Source: an uncultured Clostridia bacterium | GTDB lineage: Bacteria > Bacillota > Clostridia > Christensenellales > Aristaeellaceae | Assembly (NCBI GenBank): GCA_937906775.1 | Contig: CALCUD010000030.1 | Span: 1 to 64,000 of the forward strand | Direction: 5' to 3' | Length of the DNA: 64,000 bases | Part shown: piece after piece, positions 16,519 through 25,253 of the stretch | How positions within the stretch are numbered: the stretch's first letter is position 1 | How the letters are laid out: each line of letters begins with the position of its first letter | Made by a program: the position numbers and the translations under genes | Notes under the pieces: generated by a model | Told to the model about the DNA's origin: nothing | Database searches by the model: none | What the model saw: the letters and a program-made list of their open reading frames with translations, nothing else

Positions 16519-16554
16519 ATACCTGTTGCAAAAAGGGCTGAAAACAGGTATCAT
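16519..16554 (+). promoter_or_regulatory. gap promoter with overlapping operator-like inverted repeat
   Basis: TTGCAA (16526-16531), 17-base spacer, TATCAT (16549-16554). ATACCTGTT (16519-16527) and AACAGGTAT (16543-16551) are a perfect 9-bp inverted repeat overlapping both promoter boxes, so a bound dimeric repressor would block RNA polymerase. Confidence 0.6.
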
Positions 16555-16598
16555 ATGCGTCGGTAACTGAATAGATTGATTACAGGAGGGTTCCAACT

Positions 16599-17630
16599 AT
16601 GGCAGTTAAAGTTGCTATCAATGGTTTCGGCCGGATCGGCCGTCTTGCTTTCCGTCAGATGTTCGCGGCCGAGGGCTATGAAATCGTCGCGATCAACGAC
16701 CTGACCAGCCCCGCAATGCTGGCTCACCTGCTGAAGTACGATTCTGCGCAGCGCGGCTACTGCGGTGCCATCGGCGAAAACCTGCACACGGTTGAGTCCA
16801 CTGATGATTCTATCATTGTCGACGGCAAAGAGATCAAGATCTATGCCGAAAAAGACGCTGCCAACTGCCCCTGGGGCAAGCTGGATGTGGACGTCGTGCT
16901 GGAGTGCACCGGCTTCTACTGCAGCAAGGACAAGTCCATGGCTCACATCAACGCCGGCGCCAAGAAAGTGGTTATTTCCGCTCCTGCCGGCAACGATCTG
17001 AAGACCATCGTCTTCTCCGTCAACAACGACACCCTGACCGCTGACGATCAGATCATTTCCGCCGCCAGCTGCACCACCAACTGCCTGGCTCCCATGGCGA
17101 AGGCTCTGAATGACGCCTATCCGATCCAGAGCGGTATCATGACCACCGTTCACGCCTACACCGGCGACCAGATGATCCTGGACGGCCCGCACCGCAAGGG
17201 CGATCTGCGTCGTGCCCGTGCCGGCGCCATGAACATCGTTCCCAACAGCACCGGCGCTGCCAAGGCCATCGGCCTGGTTATCCCCGAGCTGAACGGCAAG
17301 CTGATCGGTTCCGCCCAGCGCGTCCCGGTCTGCACCGGTTCCACCACCCTGCTGGTCGCGGTTGTCAAGGGCACTGATGTGACCAAGGACAGCATCAACG
17401 CCGCGATGAAGGCCGCCGCCTCCGAAAGCTTTGGTTACAACGAAGAGCAGATCGTCTCCTCCGATGTTATCGGTATGAGATTCGGCTCCCTGTTTGATGC
17501 GACGCAGACCATGGTCGCCAAGATCGACGACGACACCTATCAGGTGCAGGTCGTTTCCTGGTACGACAATGAGAATTCCTACACTTCTCAGATGGTCCGC
17601 ACCATCAAGTACTTTGCCGAGCTGAAGTAA
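16599..17630 (+). CDS. gap: Glyceraldehyde-3-phosphate dehydrogenase
   Basis: Glycolytic enzyme that oxidises glyceraldehyde 3-phosphate with NAD and phosphate. The 343-residue protein begins with the Rossmann motif VAINGFGRIGRLAFRQM. It carries the catalytic cysteine in SAASCTTNCLAP (about residue 158), the partner histidine in TTVHAYTGDQ and the C-terminal WYDNENSYTSQMV. An AGGAGGG site lies before the ATG, and codon choice looks like that of a highly expressed gene. It is monocistronic with a strong terminator; pgk, tpi and eno are not adjacent, unlike many Bacillota. The promoter overlaps an inverted repeat. Confidence 0.98.
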   Translation: MAVKVAINGFGRIGRLAFRQMFAAEGYEIVAINDLTSPAMLAHLLKYDSAQRGYCGAIGENLHTVESTDDSIIVDGKEIKIYAEKDAANCPWGKLDVDVVLECTGFYCSKDKSMAHINAGAKKVVISAPAGNDLKTIVFSVNNDTLTADDQIISAASCTTNCLAPMAKALNDAYPIQSGIMTTVHAYTGDQMILDGPHRKGDLRRARAGAMNIVPNSTGAAKAIGLVIPELNGKLIGSAQRVPVCTGSTTLLVAVVKGTDVTKDSINAAMKAAASESFGYNEEQIVSSDVIGMRFGSLFDATQTMVAKIDDDTYQVQVVSWYDNENSYTSQMVRTIKYFAELK

Positions 17631-17662
17631 TTCTTCCGCTCCGTTTTCAGTACCGTTGTATC

Positions 17663-17700
17663 ATGCCCGCTTCCGGAGTACCGGAAGTGGGCATTTTTTT
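17663..17700 (+). terminator. Terminator after gap
   Basis: ATGCCCGCTTCCGG and CCGGAAGTGGGCAT form a 14-bp stem with a 4-base loop, followed by seven T residues. Confidence 0.92.
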
Positions 17701-17745
17701 ACCCCGGAAATCAGGCAGTATAGAATCTGGAGAGTATATTAACCT

Positions 17746-19584
17746 ATGGAAAACAAAGAGACATTGTATACACCCCGTCCGGGCAGGGGAAAACTGATCC
17801 TCGGTTTTTTGAAGGGCAGCAAGTGTTTTTTCCTGTTCTGTATGATCTGCGCGGCTCTTTCGGCGCTTGCGGATATGGTGACTCCGCAGATCATCCGGAT
17901 CACGGTCGACCAGGTTATCGGAGGAACCGGAACGGAAACGCTGAGCGGTCTGAACCGGAAGCTGATCGATCTGGCCGGCGGGATCGACCGCCTTCGCCTG
18001 AATATCTGGATGACGGCTGCCGCGGTCATGGCCGTGGCGGTCGTCAAGGTCGTGAGCCAGTACGGCTTCCGGGTTTTCAACGCCAAGGGTAGCGAGACCA
18101 TGGTCAAAACCATGCGCGATACACTGTACAATCATATTGAACGGCTCCCCTTCCAGTGGCATATGCAAAACCATACCGGGGATATCATTCAGCGGTGTAC
18201 AAGCGATATTGAAACGACGCGCAATTTCATTTCGGAACAGATGACCGGTCTGATCCGGATCATGATCCTGCTCGTGATGAGTCTGATCTTCATGCTGACC
18301 ATGAATATCCCGCTGACGCTGATCGCGATGATCCCTCTGCCCGTTATCATCTGGTATTCCGTCCGCTTCCATCATAAGATCCACAAGGGATTTGAAGTAT
18401 GTGATGAAAACGAGGGAAAGCTGTCGGCCATGGCGCAGGAGAACCTGACAGGGGTTCGCGTCGTCCGCGCTTTCGGCCGGGAGATGTACGAGCGCGACCG
18501 GTTCAATGAACATAACGAGTATTACACCTCGCTGTGGGTGAAAATGGGCAAAACGATGAGCCGGTTCTGGGCGTCCAGCGATATTCTGAGCGGCATCCAG
18601 ATCATGCTGGTAGTCGTTTTCGGCGTGGTCTTCTGTCTGAAGGATCAGATGACGAGCGGCGAGTACATCGCTTTTCTGAGTTATAACGGGATGCTGGTAT
18701 GGCCTGTTCGTCAGCTGGGACGGATGATCAGCGAAATGAGCAAGGCCGGCGTATCGGTGGACCGTATCGGATACATTATGGACGCGGAGGAAGAACAGGA
18801 CGATCCGGACGCGGAGGACGCGCCCATGACCGGGGATATCCGTTTTGAACACGTTTCCTTCGGGTATGAAGGAAGCCCCGAAATGCTGCACGACATCGAC
18901 CTGACCGTTCCCGCCGGTTCCACGCTGGGCATTCTCGGCGGAACAGGCAGCGGAAAGAGCACGCTGATGTATCTGCTTGACCGGCTGTATCCGCTGGCGC
19001 CCGATCAGGGCCGCATTACGGTCGGAGGAACAGATATCCGGAAGATCCGGCTTCGCCATCTGCGCCGGAATATCGGGATCGTGCTGCAGGAGCCTTTCCT
19101 GTTTTCCCGCACACTCCGGGAGAATCTCGGAATCACCCGGGAGGATATGACGGAGGAGGAAATGCGCGCCGCGGCGAAAACGGCCTGTCTGGACGAAACC
19201 GTGCAGGACTTTGCAAAAGGATATGAGACCTTTGTCGGAGAACGGGGCGTGACCCTTTCCGGCGGTCAGAAGCAACGCGCGGCGATCGCCCGGATGCTGA
19301 CGCAGAACGCGCCGATCATGATCTTTGACGATTCCCTTTCCGCCGTTGATACGGAAACCGACGCGAAGATACGGTCCGCGCTGGAAAAGAAATTCGGATC
19401 CGCGACGATCATTCTGATCTCTCACCGGATCACGACCCTGTCCAAGGCGGATCAGGTGCTTGTCCTGGATCACGGGCGGATCAGTCAGCTCGGTACGCCG
19501 GACGAATTGCGGAAACAACCCGGTCTGTATCAGGAAATTGACCGGATCCAGAGTATTTCCGGAACGGAGGTGACTGCGGAATGA
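17746..19584 (+). CDS. ABC exporter half-transporter, degenerate-site subunit (BmrC-like)
   Basis: First half of a heterodimeric type IV (multidrug/lipid-type) ABC exporter. The 612-residue protein has six membrane segments (about 30-320) and a nucleotide-binding domain with Walker A GGTGSGKSTL and signature LSGGQKQRAAIARML. Its Walker B is MIFDDSLSAVDTE, where the catalytic Glu is replaced by Asp. That is the hallmark of the non-hydrolysing site in heterodimers such as BmrCD or TM287/288. The stop overlaps the partner gene (ATGA). The cargo is unknown; drugs, lipids or peptides are possible. The ribosome-binding site GGAGAG is rather distant from the start. Confidence 0.88.
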   Translation: MENKETLYTPRPGRGKLILGFLKGSKCFFLFCMICAALSALADMVTPQIIRITVDQVIGGTGTETLSGLNRKLIDLAGGIDRLRLNIWMTAAAVMAVAVVKVVSQYGFRVFNAKGSETMVKTMRDTLYNHIERLPFQWHMQNHTGDIIQRCTSDIETTRNFISEQMTGLIRIMILLVMSLIFMLTMNIPLTLIAMIPLPVIIWYSVRFHHKIHKGFEVCDENEGKLSAMAQENLTGVRVVRAFGREMYERDRFNEHNEYYTSLWVKMGKTMSRFWASSDILSGIQIMLVVVFGVVFCLKDQMTSGEYIAFLSYNGMLVWPVRQLGRMISEMSKAGVSVDRIGYIMDAEEEQDDPDAEDAPMTGDIRFEHVSFGYEGSPEMLHDIDLTVPAGSTLGILGGTGSGKSTLMYLLDRLYPLAPDQGRITVGGTDIRKIRLRHLRRNIGIVLQEPFLFSRTLRENLGITREDMTEEEMRAAAKTACLDETVQDFAKGYETFVGERGVTLSGGQKQRAAIARMLTQNAPIMIFDDSLSAVDTETDAKIRSALEKKFGSATIILISHRITTLSKADQVLVLDHGRISQLGTPDELRKQPGLYQEIDRIQSISGTEVTAE

Positions 19585-21512
19585 GTGAAGAAACAAAAAA
19601 GCGCGATACGCGTGCGGTACCGTGGTATGACCGTCTGCAGAAACTGATCCGGGATATCCGGAGGATCCACCGGAAGCAGAAAATGACCGGAAAAGACGAT
19701 CGCGACGAAAACAGCGACTATCACGTTTCCCTTCCCTTCTTCGGCATTCCGAAGCTGCTCCCGTATATGAAGAAGTACCGGAAAACGCTGATCATCATGG
19801 TCATCTGCGGACTGTGCGGGACCGGAACGGATATTCTGATGCCCCTGCTCCAGCGTTACGCGTTGAACCATTATATCGGCGGCAACACGCTGGATACGCT
19901 GCCTCTGTATATCGCGCTGTATGTCGCGATCGTCCTGTTTGCGTCGGTGGTCAACTATATTTCCTGCAAGGGCGCCATGACAACGGAGGTATCCGTGAAC
20001 CGCGACCTTCGCCGGGAAGCTTTCAATCATCTGCAGACGCTGTCTTTCAGCTATTTCAATCAGAACTCCGTGGGATATATCCATGCCCGCGTCATGAGCG
20101 ATACCAGCCGGATCGGTTCCCTGGTTTCCTGGACCCTGATGGACAGCACCTGGCACATCAGCTATCTCATCGGATCCTGCGTCGTCATGCTGCTGATCAA
20201 CGTGAAGCTGGCGCTGATGGTCATGGTGATTCTGCCGCTGATCGTGATCCTGTTCAGCCTGTTTCAGAAAAAACTGATCCAGGCCAATCGCCGGATCCGG
20301 GAACTGAACAGCCGGATCACCGGGGATTTCAATGAAGGAATCACCGGCGCGAAAACGATCAAGACGCTGGTTATTGAAGAGAAAATGGCGGGGGATTTCG
20401 TCGGAGACACATCGGAAATCCGGCAGAAAGGGATCCGTGCCGCGCGCCTGCGGGGCGCTTTTGCCGTGACCATGCATCTGGCCTCTTCGGCCGCGCTGGC
20501 GATCGTTCTGTGGAAGGGCGGATATATCGCGGAGAGCGAAGTCGGAACCTTTTCCATGTTCATGAGTTATGCCCAGGGAATGATGGAACCTGTCCGCTGG
20601 ATCGTGGACGCGATTTCCGACGTCATCACCACCCAGGTCAATATCGAACGCCTGACCCGGCTGCTGAACACAAAATCCGACGTGACGGACACGCCGGAGG
20701 TGATCGAAAAGTACGGCGACAGCTTCAGCCCGAAAAAGGAAAACTGGGAAGAGCTGCGCGGCGATATTGAGTTTGAGGATGTATCGTTCAGATATCCGGA
20801 CGGAGAGGAATATGTGCTGGAGCACTTCAATCTGAAGATCCCCTTCGGAAGCAATATCGCGATCGTCGGCGAAACAGGCGCGGGAAAGAGTACCCTGGTG
20901 AACCTGGTCTGCCGGTTCTTTGAGCCGACGGAAGGCCGGGTCCTGATCGACGGACGGGACGCCCGTGAAAGAAGCCAGCTCTGGCTGCATTCCGCGATCG
21001 GGTACGTGCTGCAGACGCCGCATCTGTTTTCCGGAACCATCCGGGATAATCTGATGTATGGCAATCCGGACGCGACAGAGGAACAGATCGCACACGCGCT
21101 GAAACTGGTGTCTGCGGAGGAAATCGTCGCGAAAATGGAAAAGGGGATTGATACGGACGTCGGTGAAGGCGGCGATATGCTGTCGACCGGCGAGAAACAG
21201 CTGATCTCCTTTGCCCGCGCGATCCTCGCGGATCCCCGTATTCTGGTGCTGGACGAAGCGACCGCCTCTGTGGATACGCTGACGGAACAGAAGATCCAGT
21301 CCGCGATCGATACGATCATCCGCGGAAGAACTTCCCTGGTAATCGCGCATCGTCTTTCCACCGTCAAGAACGCGGATCTGATCCTGGTTGTAAAGGACGG
21401 AAAAATCGTGGAACAGGGAACGCACAGCCGGCTTCTGGCTGCGAAAGGACCGTATTACAGGCTGTATACCCGTCAGTATGAAGACGAGGCAACTGACAGC
21501 ATTCTGCGGTAA
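19581..21512 (+). CDS. ABC exporter half-transporter, catalytic subunit (BmrD-like)
   Basis: Second half of the heterodimer, 643 residues. It has an N-terminal charged extension of about 50 residues, six membrane segments (about 65-360), and a nucleotide-binding domain with Walker A GETGAGKSTL and Walker B ILVLDEATASVD carrying the catalytic Glu. Its signature LSTGEKQLISFARAI departs from LSGGQ. In heterodimers the altered signature sits across from the partner's degenerate Walker B, so the two genes complete one inactive and one active ATP site. It is translationally coupled to the preceding gene and followed by a strong terminator. Confidence 0.88.
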   Translation: MSEETKKRDTRAVPWYDRLQKLIRDIRRIHRKQKMTGKDDRDENSDYHVSLPFFGIPKLLPYMKKYRKTLIIMVICGLCGTGTDILMPLLQRYALNHYIGGNTLDTLPLYIALYVAIVLFASVVNYISCKGAMTTEVSVNRDLRREAFNHLQTLSFSYFNQNSVGYIHARVMSDTSRIGSLVSWTLMDSTWHISYLIGSCVVMLLINVKLALMVMVILPLIVILFSLFQKKLIQANRRIRELNSRITGDFNEGITGAKTIKTLVIEEKMAGDFVGDTSEIRQKGIRAARLRGAFAVTMHLASSAALAIVLWKGGYIAESEVGTFSMFMSYAQGMMEPVRWIVDAISDVITTQVNIERLTRLLNTKSDVTDTPEVIEKYGDSFSPKKENWEELRGDIEFEDVSFRYPDGEEYVLEHFNLKIPFGSNIAIVGETGAGKSTLVNLVCRFFEPTEGRVLIDGRDARERSQLWLHSAIGYVLQTPHLFSGTIRDNLMYGNPDATEEQIAHALKLVSAEEIVAKMEKGIDTDVGEGGDMLSTGEKQLISFARAILADPRILVLDEATASVDTLTEQKIQSAIDTIIRGRTSLVIAHRLSTVKNADLILVVKDGKIVEQGTHSRLLAAKGPYYRLYTRQYEDEATDSILR

Positions 21513-21533
21513 AAACAAAAAGATATCAAAAGG

Positions 21534-21563
21534 GAGCCCCGGTCGAAGGACCGGGGCTCTTTT
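21534..21563 (+). terminator. Terminator after the ABC exporter genes
   Basis: GAGCCCCGGTC-GAAG-GACCGGGGCTC, a perfect 11-bp stem, followed by TTTT. Confidence 0.92.
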
Positions 21564-21636
21564 CAAAAATCAAACCGCTGCAAACAGCGTCCCCGCCGGA
21601 GACGGCGCTGTTTTCGGGAGGAGACGGCGGAGGGGT

Positions 21637-22707
21637 TCAGACTTTCGGGATCCGGTCGATGATCCGGTTCATTTCTTCCCACTTTTGTTCCATATCGGCG
21701 ACGAGCTTCATCTGGGTCCTTGCCCGGTCCAGATTCTGACGTGGCCGGCTGATATGATAATAGACATCCCCCAGCAGATCATCCGTCAGGAAACGGATCC
21801 CGTTTTCCAGGGTCATCAGTTTCGCGCCCAGCGGCAGGGTCCGGATCTCTTTTTCGGTGAGGCGGCTTCCGCAGGTTTGGACGAAGGCTTCCGAAAAAGC
21901 CCGGTAATAATCCAGATTGAGGGAGACCCGGCTGAGATCCTGCTCGTCTTCGGCGGCCGTTGAAGCGCCGAAACGGACGGTATCCCCGAAATCGTTCGCG
22001 ACAAGGCCGGGCATGACGGTGTCCAGATCCACGACGCACAGGGGTTTCCGGGTATCCCGGTCGAACAGGACATTGTTCAGTTTGGTGTCATTGTGTGTGA
22101 CGCGGACCGGCAATTCCCCCCTGGCGGCGAGATCGGTCATGACGGCGCATTCGTCTTTCCGGTCCAGAAAGAAGCGGTATTCAGGCAGAACGTCCTTCAG
22201 GCGGCCCAGCGGATCTTTTTCCGCCGCGGCGACCAGGGCCCCGAGGCGTTTCGGGGTGTTGTGGAAATCCGGAATGGTTTCGGTCAGGGTTTCCGCGGGA
22301 AAATCGCTCAACAGATTCTGGAAACGGCCGAACGCGTATCCGGCCTGAGCCAGATCCTCCGCGGAATCGACGCTTTCGGGACTGTAACTGTTTTCCACAA
22401 AATTCAGAACGCGCCAGTAATCCCCTTCCGGGGTGAGCAGGTACGGAACGCCGTCAGCCGTCGGGACAGCCCGGACAGAATGTCGGGGATCGGGATCCTT
22501 CCCGGCCAGATGCGATGAAACGGCGGCAAGATTGTTCATCAGTCCCGGAATATTCCGGAAAACCGTATGGTTCATCTTCTGAAGGATATAGCGGCAGTTT
22601 TCGTCCGTGGTGACAAGAAAGGTTTCGTTGATATGGCCGTTTCCGTGAGGAACGGCCGAAACGGGCCGGCCCTGCAGGAAAAACTGTTTTGCGATCTCAA
22701 GGGGCAT
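21637..22707 (-). CDS. Aminoglycoside-phosphotransferase-fold sugar kinase, NahK-like
   Basis: Cytoplasmic kinase of 356 residues. VTHNDTKLNNVLFD near residue 203 (catalytic Asp and Mg-binding Asn) and CVVDLDTVMPG near 225 form the APH/choline-kinase active site. The DTK and DLDTVMPG wording fits N-acetylhexosamine 1-kinase (NahK), which phosphorylates GlcNAc/GalNAc at C1 from host or milk glycans. Placement directly after a sugar ABC importer supports a sugar substrate. A homoserine-kinase-like or other APH role cannot be excluded. A GGAGGA site precedes the ATG. No lacto-N-biose phosphorylase gene lies beside it, unlike the Bifidobacterium pathway. Confidence 0.65.
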   Translation of the reverse strand: MPLEIAKQFFLQGRPVSAVPHGNGHINETFLVTTDENCRYILQKMNHTVFRNIPGLMNNLAAVSSHLAGKDPDPRHSVRAVPTADGVPYLLTPEGDYWRVLNFVENSYSPESVDSAEDLAQAGYAFGRFQNLLSDFPAETLTETIPDFHNTPKRLGALVAAAEKDPLGRLKDVLPEYRFFLDRKDECAVMTDLAARGELPVRVTHNDTKLNNVLFDRDTRKPLCVVDLDTVMPGLVANDFGDTVRFGASTAAEDEQDLSRVSLNLDYYRAFSEAFVQTCGSRLTEKEIRTLPLGAKLMTLENGIRFLTDDLLGDVYYHISRPRQNLDRARTQMKLVADMEQKWEEMNRIIDRIPKV

Positions 22708-22751
22708 ACGGGATTCCTCCGTTTGTTTTGTGAACCGGGTTCAGCGCGCGG

Positions 22752-24296
22752 TCAGCCTTTCACGCCGCCGGATGTCAGGCCGCTGACCAGATGCTTTTCA
22801 ATACAGATGAACAGGATCACAACCGGAACGGTCGCCAGCAGCGCCGCCGCGAACAGATACTGCCATTCGATCATATTGTAGCTGCTGAATTCGGTAATGC
22901 CGACCGTGATCGGCTTGTTCAGCCGGTTGGTGATCAGTACGGTGGAGATGGTGTATTCATTCCAGGAGTTGATGAACACGAAGATCAGGGAGGTAACGAT
23001 CCCCGGAGCGGCGACGGGCAGCAGGACCCGCGTGAGCGCGCCGAACAGATTGCATCCGTCGATACAGGCAGCCTGTTCCATTTCGCTGGAAATGCTGACA
23101 AAGGTCCCGCGGAGCAGCCAGATGGCGAAAGCCTGATTGAAGGCCGCGTTGATGAACATCAGCCCGATGATGGAATTGGAAAGGTTCAGCGTGTTCATCA
23201 GCTTGCTGATGCCGACCAGAAGGACGACCGGCGAGAACATCTGGCTCATGATGATAAACCCGAGGAAAGCTTTTTTGCCTCTGAATTTCATCCGGCTCAT
23301 GGCATAGGCGGCCGGTATGCCGCAGAGCATGGCGATGAGCGTCGCGCCCGTACTCAGCAGAATGGAATTCTTCAGGAAGGTGAACACGCCGCGGGCAGCG
23401 ATATCGGACAGATTGCTCCAGATCCACTCTGTCGGGAACAGATACAGGAATTTCATATCCGTGCTTTCGCTGGGCGTCCGGAAAGCGGTGATGACCATGA
23501 CGAAGAACGGATAGATCACGACAAGGCTCATCACGGTGACTGCCAGATACAGAGCGCCCCGGCTCAGCGCGGGACGGATCCGGCCGGAAGTCAGGTCAAC
23601 TCCGGCAAGGAGGAAGGCGAATAACGCCGGAAGAAGGATCCACCAGAGCGGCGAGATCCGCATATCCAATCCTGACAGCATGGTCAGCAGCGTTTCTTCG
23701 GACGCGCTTCCGTCCGTCAGCAGACGGTTCCACAGCGGCAGACGGCCGGCTGTACCGGCGACATCGTTCCCTTCGGAAAACAGCTTTACCGCGCGGACAA
23801 AATGATAGTTGGAGGCCATGGCAAAGACAGGAACCAGCAGCAGGGCCAGCAGGATCAGAACGCAGGCGCCTTTTTTCAGGGACGGGCCTTTCCTGCGCCC
23901 GGCTGTCAGCAGGATAAGCGCGGCCAGGGAGAACAGGCAGATCAGCCCTAGGATCCAGCCGGGCAGAAAGCCGGAGAAAAGGATCTGAAATCCCGTACGG
24001 GGAGTCTGACTGCTGAGCGTGAAGGTCATCAGGGATGTGGTCCCTTTGCTGGTTTCGCGAAGGGTCTGATCCTCGCTCAGAACGGTTTCGGTCCCGCCGG
24101 CCGCGTATTCGGCGCGAAGCTGCTCGATCTCCCCGGTCACGGCGAGGTATTTTTCGTCACCCGGGAAGGTATTGGCGGATTTTTTGGTATACAGGGTCGT
24201 GGAAAAGGTGCACAGCGGCAGACACATCACCGCCGCGAGAAGAAGAACGGCGATCAGACAGACTGCGATATCGGTCCGGGTTTTCCTGACGGTCAC
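22752..24296 (-). CDS. Carbohydrate ABC permease, MalG-like, with extended N-terminal region
   Basis: Second permease subunit of a CUT1-type sugar importer, 514 residues. The C-terminal 280 residues are a normal MalG-type domain with EQAACIDGCNLFGALTRVLLP, the EAA loop that docks the ATPase, and end in a membrane segment plus SGLTSGGVKG. The N-terminal half is unusual: one membrane segment, an outside loop of about 80 residues, and about three more membrane segments before the domain that usually starts the protein. The start is GTG at 24296, overlapping the MalF stop as GTGA with AAAGGAGGA upstream. No ATPase gene is in the cluster, so a shared MsmX-like ATPase is likely. Confidence 0.82.
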   Translation of the reverse strand: MTVRKTRTDIAVCLIAVLLLAAVMCLPLCTFSTTLYTKKSANTFPGDEKYLAVTGEIEQLRAEYAAGGTETVLSEDQTLRETSKGTTSLMTFTLSSQTPRTGFQILFSGFLPGWILGLICLFSLAALILLTAGRRKGPSLKKGACVLILLALLLVPVFAMASNYHFVRAVKLFSEGNDVAGTAGRLPLWNRLLTDGSASEETLLTMLSGLDMRISPLWWILLPALFAFLLAGVDLTSGRIRPALSRGALYLAVTVMSLVVIYPFFVMVITAFRTPSESTDMKFLYLFPTEWIWSNLSDIAARGVFTFLKNSILLSTGATLIAMLCGIPAAYAMSRMKFRGKKAFLGFIIMSQMFSPVVLLVGISKLMNTLNLSNSIIGLMFINAAFNQAFAIWLLRGTFVSISSEMEQAACIDGCNLFGALTRVLLPVAAPGIVTSLIFVFINSWNEYTISTVLITNRLNKPITVGITEFSSYNMIEWQYLFAAALLATVPVVILFICIEKHLVSGLTSGGVKG

Positions 24297-25180
24297 AGAT
24301 CTTCCTCCTTTCTCATGGCGGTGAGCATATAGGCGCCCGCGCAGACGCAGAGGATCAGGAAACCGATCACGGAAAGGGCGGTGGCCGGACCTTTTTTGTT
24401 GTCATAGAAGGCCTGCATATACAGATAGGTCACCATGGTATCGGTCTTGTTGGCGGGAGCGCCCTTCGTGATGGTATAGACGATGGGGAAAGAATTGAAC
24501 ACATAGATGATATTCAAAACCGTGCTGACCGTGAGGGAAGGCATTACCAGCGGCAGCGTCACGTGGCGGAGCTTTTTCCAGAAGCCGGCGCCGTCCACGG
24601 TGGCCGCTTCATAATAGGCGCCGTCGATGGACTGAAGGCCGCTCAGGCACGTGAAGGCCACAAAGGGAACGGTGACAAAAATGCCGACGGCGCACTCCCA
24701 GATAAACTCGACCTGATAGGATATGCGCCAGTTGACCGCTGTCTTCAGGATGCCCAGATTCAGCAGGAGATTATTCAGATTTCCGTATTCGAATTTGATG
24801 ATGTAGTTCCAGATGGAGGCCTGAACGACCAGCGCGGCCGCCCAGGGAAGGACCATGATCGCGCGCGCGATCTTGCGCCCTCTGAATTTCTGATTGAGCA
24901 GAAGCGCCGCAATAAATCCCAGCAGCGTGCTCAGTCCGACAACGGACAGCACCCACCAGAGGGTGTTGAGCATAACGGTCCCGAACGCCGGAGCGTTCAC
25001 CGCGTCGATAAAGTTCTGAAAACCGATAAAGCCCCCCACAACACCCGCTTTGCTGATTTCGCTGAACGCCAGCCGGAATACGATGGCGATCGGGAAAACG
25101 ACAAAGATCAGCATCAGCAGCAGGCTGGGCAGGATCCACAGATAAGGCTCCCATTTGTGACGGATAAAGATGGAATTCAT
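24293..25180 (-). CDS. Carbohydrate ABC permease, MalF-like
   Basis: First permease subunit of the sugar importer, 295 residues with six predicted membrane segments. It opens MNSIFIRHKWEPYLWILPSL. The family loop reads YYEAATVDGAGFWKKLRHVTLP, matching the EAA motif that contacts the ATPase, and the C-terminus is short and polar. GAGGAAGGGG lies before the ATG. The gene is separated from the binding-protein gene by a strong hairpin and overlaps the next permease by 4 bases, so both permeases should be made in equal amounts. Confidence 0.9.
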   Translation of the reverse strand: MNSIFIRHKWEPYLWILPSLLLMLIFVVFPIAIVFRLAFSEISKAGVVGGFIGFQNFIDAVNAPAFGTVMLNTLWWVLSVVGLSTLLGFIAALLLNQKFRGRKIARAIMVLPWAAALVVQASIWNYIIKFEYGNLNNLLLNLGILKTAVNWRISYQVEFIWECAVGIFVTVPFVAFTCLSGLQSIDGAYYEAATVDGAGFWKKLRHVTLPLVMPSLTVSTVLNIIYVFNSFPIVYTITKGAPANKTDTMVTYLYMQAFYDNKKGPATALSVIGFLILCVCAGAYMLTAMRKEEDL

Positions 25181-25210
25181 CGCCCGTCCCCTTCCTCAAA
25201 ATAGAACAAA

Positions 25211-25239
25211 CGGGGGAAGGAGCCGAGGCTCCTCCCCCG
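25211..25239 (-). terminator. Intercistronic hairpin after the sugar-binding-protein gene
   Basis: Minus strand: CGGGGGAGGAGC-CTCG-GCTCCTTCCCCCG, then GTTTGTTC. It is a very stable stem with an imperfect U-run, probably a partial terminator that lets fewer transcripts reach the permease genes. It occupies the same position as the hairpin behind livJ. Confidence 0.7.
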
Positions 25240-25253
25240 CGGATTGAACCGGA

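Noticed and set aside
21637..22707. Aminoglycoside resistance gene
   Set aside because: The fold is that of aminoglycoside phosphotransferases, but the HNDTK and DLDTVMPG motifs and the sugar-importer context point to a metabolic sugar kinase.
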